Positions 6,585 to 8,661 of a stretch of DNA of 8,661 nucleotides are shown in pieces (within the stretch, counting starts at the first letter, position 1; every line of letters begins with the position of its first letter). This stretch comes from Gammaproteobacteria bacterium (GTDB lineage Bacteria > Pseudomonadota > Gammaproteobacteria > Poriferisulfidales > Poriferisulfidaceae): contig RKRZ01000004.1 in assembly GCA_007571105.1 (NCBI GenBank), positions 1 to 8,661 of the forward strand, written 5' to 3'. Below the pieces are notes generated by a model. It ran no database searches. It was not told the origin of the DNA and saw only the letters and a list, made by a program, of their open reading frames with translations. The translations under genes were made by a program, and so were the position numbers.

Positions 6585-7547
6585 ATGGACCTTACGGGTC
6601 AGAGGCACCACCCAATGGACCTGATTGAAAGCAAAAGGCGTAATGGCCAATATTTTACGGTCGGAAACCCATTTCAACACAAGGCTTTTGTTCGATGGGC
6701 CAAACATTCTGACCTCTCTTTTCACTCCATCCTCGAACCATTCGCGGGCGCAAACAGTTTAATCGATCATTTGGAAGACATGGGCCTATGCGCCAAGTTC
6801 GTGTCTTATGACATTCAGCCTTCAGATGACCGCGTCCAGAAAAGGGATACATTGAAGTCGTTTCCCACCGGATTTAATGTGTGTGTCACAAACCCACCGT
6901 GGCTGGCTAAAAATAGTGCCACATTCCGGGGGTTTAATTTCCCAGATTGCAAACACGACAATCTCTACAAATTTGCGCTCGAAAAATGCCTGGAAAATTG
7001 TGAATGGGTTGCCGCTTTAGTTCCGGAATCCTTTATTTGTGCTCGCGTCTTCCAAGGGCGACTGACAGACTTTGTCTCGTTGAATTCTGATTTGTTTGCA
7101 GACACTGGCCATCCGGTAGGCTTGGCGCTTTTTGGCCCAAACCGAACTAAAGACGTCAATGTGTGGTGCGAAAACTCCTGCATTGGAACTTTGGCGGAAT
7201 TTGAGTCCTTACGCCCAAAGCCACGCCCTAATGGTCCGCTAGTTCGGTTTAACGACCCGGCAGGAAACGTTGGCCTGATCGCACTTGATAACACAAAAAC
7301 AGCATCAATCCGATTTTGCCCTGTAGAGGAATTAGCGGATTACCAAGTGAAACATACTGGAAGGCACATTACTAAAGTATTCGTTGACGGCAAAATTCAA
7401 ATTGAGAAGTGGAACAAGTGTTTGGCTGATTTCCGTATTCGCACACGGGATGTTCTTATGACCTGCTATAAGGGTGTCCGAAAAGATGGTATGTATCGGC
7501 GACGTCTTGATTGGAGACTCGCGAGAGGCATCATCCATCATGCGTGA
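6585..7547 (+). CDS. Compact DNA amino-methyltransferase (probable N6-adenine), modification enzyme of an R-M pair
   Basis: The protein has 320 residues from the first ATG, or 310 from the in-frame ATG at 6615. The second start has the better ribosome-binding site: AGAGG at 6601-6605, 9 nt upstream. Motifs of S-adenosylmethionine-dependent DNA amino-methyltransferases appear in order: NGQYFT (20-25, motif X-like), EPFAGAN (51-57, motif I, SAM binding), SYDIQP (74-79, acidic residue D76 as in motif II) and NPPW (103-106, catalytic motif IV). The order X-I-IV fits the gamma class, typical of N6-adenine enzymes. Residues beyond about 200 match nothing I recognise and are short for a target-recognition domain. 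The gene overlaps the next one by 8 nt (ATGCGTGA). Sampled GC is about 40-45%, below the roughly 60% of the flanking core genes, which suggests transfer. The methyltransferase fold is confident. The target sequence, and whether adenine or N4-cytosine is modified, cannot be read from the sequence. Confidence 0.85.
   Translation: MDLTGQRHHPMDLIESKRRNGQYFTVGNPFQHKAFVRWAKHSDLSFHSILEPFAGANSLIDHLEDMGLCAKFVSYDIQPSDDRVQKRDTLKSFPTGFNVCVTNPPWLAKNSATFRGFNFPDCKHDNLYKFALEKCLENCEWVAALVPESFICARVFQGRLTDFVSLNSDLFADTGHPVGLALFGPNRTKDVNVWCENSCIGTLAEFESLRPKPRPNGPLVRFNDPAGNVGLIALDNTKTASIRFCPVEELADYQVKHTGRHITKVFVDGKIQIEKWNKCLADFRIRTRDVLMTCYKGVRKDGMYRRRLDWRLARGIIHHA
6601..6605 (+). promoter_or_regulatory. Shine-Dalgarno supporting the second methyltransferase start (ATG 6615)
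   Basis: AGAGG lies 9 nt upstream of the ATG at 6615. The earlier ATG at 6585 has only ACGGG nearby and lies within GGTC-ATG-GACC, which could fold over the start codon. The conserved part of the protein begins at NGQYFT, after both starts, so either gives a complete enzyme. I favour 6615 slightly. Confidence 0.45.
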
Positions 7548-8208
7548 GCCCCCTGACTACGATGCAATAGAACGTAATTTATGGAAGCAGAATGCCGCAG
7601 CGGTGTCTGATTGTTTGGAAAATTTTGAAAGAAACCTCGTCAACAAGATTCAGACGTTTATTTGGAGATTCGGCTTCTCGGAAGAGGAGGTGCGCAAAAA
7701 GATCAATGAGGATGCCATGTTTGCGGCGCACTTTGCGAAAGAGCCGCGTCGCACGGGATTTCACGAACATGTTGCTGCCGACTGGCTGAAAGAGGAAAAA
7801 CACATTTCCGATTTTAGGATTTTGCCCAAAAGCGGGGCAGAAGCTTATTACGTCACAAGAGACGGCGAAATTCGTAAAGGAATGCGCAATCCTCCGTCGA
7901 AATCCCTAGACTTTTATTGGCAAACTGGCAACACAGAGTTTTTTGTTGCCCACAAATATACGAAGGAAGGAGGCGGCAATCAGGATAGCCAATTCAAGGA
8001 AATGAGAGATCTGTTGCACCATTTTCAAGGTTCTGCTGAAAAGGACAGGGTCTTGCTTATCATCGTTGATGGCCCCTATTACACTTCCCAAAAAATGAGT
8101 GACTTGCAACGATTTCTTCGTTCTCATCCACCTAGGAGCTACGCGTGCCCTATTGAACATGTTCCAGATATTATCGCTGAATATGTCAGTCCCATTGCGA
8201 TTCGGTGA
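7540..8208 (+). CDS. Putative type II restriction endonuclease partner of the upstream methyltransferase
   Basis: I do not recognise this 222-residue protein as a named family. Its start is placed at the ATG at 7540, which overlaps the methyltransferase stop (ATGCGTGA) and has GAGAGG at 7523-7528, 11 nt upstream. The upstream in-frame start at 7474 would lie deep inside the methyltransferase gene. Pieces resembling a PD-(D/E)XK nuclease core are visible: RTGFHE (71-76) with helix glutamate E76, a strand with D124 (KSLDF), a second strand ending in A137-H138-K139 (EFFVAHK), and GGGNQDSQ at 144-151. A hydrophobic strand VLLIIVDGPYY (171-181) follows. The expected acidic residue two before the lysine is alanine, so the active site is atypical or altered. 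There is no signal peptide or membrane segment. The function rests mainly on its tight pairing with the methyltransferase. It could instead be another effector or an inactive nuclease. Confidence 0.55.
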   Translation: MREPPDYDAIERNLWKQNAAAVSDCLENFERNLVNKIQTFIWRFGFSEEEVRKKINEDAMFAAHFAKEPRRTGFHEHVAADWLKEEKHISDFRILPKSGAEAYYVTRDGEIRKGMRNPPSKSLDFYWQTGNTEFFVAHKYTKEGGGNQDSQFKEMRDLLHHFQGSAEKDRVLLIIVDGPYYTSQKMSDLQRFLRSHPPRSYACPIEHVPDIIAEYVSPIAIR

Positions 8209-8235
8209 AGAGCCAGTATGTGAGCTCCCTCTCAT

Positions 8236-8244
8236 TGCTATAAT
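8236..8244 (+). promoter_or_regulatory. Extended -10 promoter of bamD
   Basis: TGC followed by TATAAT (8239-8244) is a consensus extended -10 element (TGnTATAAT). No good -35 is found 16-18 bp upstream, which extended -10 promoters tolerate. The predicted start near 8251 leaves a leader of about 16 nt before the bamD ATG at 8267. The element lies in the 58-bp gap after the cassette, so bamD would not depend on transcription from the cassette. Confidence 0.5.
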
Positions 8245-8266
8245 TTCCGAAACGATCTGACGCTTT

Positions 8267-8661
8267 ATGCCGCGCCTGCTTGCCTCGCTTCTGATCCTGT
8301 CGCCGCTCATGCTGGCGACAGGATGCGGACTATTGCCGAAAGCTGCAGAAAACGAATACGACGGCAAGAATGCCGCCCAGATCTACACCATGGGCGTGGG
8401 CTACCGGCGCGCCGGAGACTTCACCAAGGCCATTGAAGCCTTCGAACATCTCGAGGCGATTTTTCCGTTCGATCCATACGCCCAGCAAGGCATGCTCGAG
8501 AAAGCGTACGCACAACATCGCCAGGAAGAGCACGTTGAGGGCATCCTGACGCTAAATCGCTTCATCGAGGAAAACCCGGTCCACGAAAACGTCACGTATG
8601 CCCATTACTTGCGCGGCATCATCTATTTCAACTACGGACAGACGCTGCTGCACTACGTGCT
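8267..8661 (+). CDS. bamD: BamD (ComL), outer-membrane protein assembly lipoprotein, N-terminal part (3' end outside window)
   Basis: BamD is an essential TPR lipoprotein of the BAM complex, which inserts beta-barrel proteins into the outer membrane. The 131 full codons begin with a lipoprotein signal peptide: a short hydrophobic stretch LLASLLILSPLMLATGC, with the lipidated cysteine at C20. The +2 residue is Gly rather than Asp, consistent with outer-membrane sorting by the Lol system. The mature part has tetratricopeptide helices from about residue 34. It contains family signatures similar to E. coli BamD: IFPFDPYAQQ (65-74; E. coli has YPFGPYSQQ) and RFIEENPVHENVTYAHYLRG (98-117). About half of a usual 245-270-residue BamD is present. 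No strong Shine-Dalgarno sequence is seen. The gene continues past the right edge. Confidence 0.93.
   Translation, partial: MPRLLASLLILSPLMLATGCGLLPKAAENEYDGKNAAQIYTMGVGYRRAGDFTKAIEAFEHLEAIFPFDPYAQQGMLEKAYAQHRQEEHVEGILTLNRFIEENPVHENVTYAHYLRGIIYFNYGQTLLHYV

Larger units (their letters stand above)
6585..8208 (+). other. Putative acquired two-gene restriction-modification cassette
   Basis: The methyltransferase and putative endonuclease genes are co-oriented and overlap by 8 nt. Together they occupy the space between the divergent housekeeping genes aceE and bamD. By hand count, line 6661-6720 has about 45% GC and line 7381-7440 about 40%, against about 62% for line 5161-5220 in aceE. No mobility gene or flanking repeat longer than 7 bp was seen, so the route of entry is unknown. 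Confidence 0.6.

Noticed and set aside
7474..7539. Earlier in-frame start for the putative endonuclease, adding 22 residues
   Set aside because: It would start 74 nt inside the methyltransferase gene. The ATG at 7540 overlaps the stop and has a GAGAGG upstream.
6320..8241. Direct repeat TTGCTAT at 6320-6326 and 8235-8241 as a target-site duplication flanking the insertion
   Set aside because: Only 7 bp match, both copies fall in -10-like promoter sequence, and no mobility gene or terminal inverted repeat accompanies them.
7906..8367. 153-codon minus-strand frame spanning the endonuclease-bamD boundary
   Set aside because: It is antisense to two genes with better support, and its composition shows no protein family signal.

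Overview
The window comes from a Gram-negative bacterium, most likely a gamma- or betaproteobacterium. It carries a homodimeric-type pyruvate dehydrogenase E1 (aceE), the order aceE-aceF-lpdA, and a BamD-type outer-membrane lipoprotein. Hand counts of single 60-base lines give about 62% GC in the core genes (line 5161) and about 40-45% in the region between them (lines 6661 and 7381). I cannot name the species.

Layout. Bases 1-903 (+) hold the C-terminal third of uvrA, cut by the left edge. Bases 908-6295 (-) hold a compact pyruvate dehydrogenase operon, transcribed right to left as aceE, aceF, lpdA. Its genes overlap by 4 and 8 nt, and the last one converges on uvrA with only 4 bp between the stop codons. 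Bases 6296-6584 form a 289-bp intergenic region with candidate control elements for aceE (leftward) and for the next gene (rightward). Bases 6585-8208 (+) hold two overlapping genes of lower GC: a compact amino-methyltransferase with motifs NGQYFT, EPFAGAN and NPPW, and an unrecognised protein with features of a PD-(D/E)XK nuclease. Together they look like a small type II restriction-modification cassette. From 8267 (+) to the right edge is the start of bamD (comL), with its own extended -10 promoter.

How the parts relate. AceE, AceF and LpdA are the E1, E2 and E3 subunits of the complex that converts pyruvate to acetyl-CoA. UvrA (nucleotide excision repair) and BamD (outer-membrane protein assembly) are unrelated housekeeping neighbours. 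The two-gene cassette sits between the divergent aceE and bamD genes. Its base composition, its lack of relation to the flanking genes and the start/stop overlap of its two genes suggest acquisition as one unit.

The cassette is the part most worth checking. The methyltransferase call is firm at the level of fold and chemistry. The nuclease call is tentative, because the position that is normally acidic in the E-x-K motif is an alanine. No controller-protein gene, transposase, integrase, tRNA, rRNA or CRISPR array is visible. The upstream elements described (a symmetrical repeat around the -10, duplicated start contexts) were found by eye and are hypotheses.
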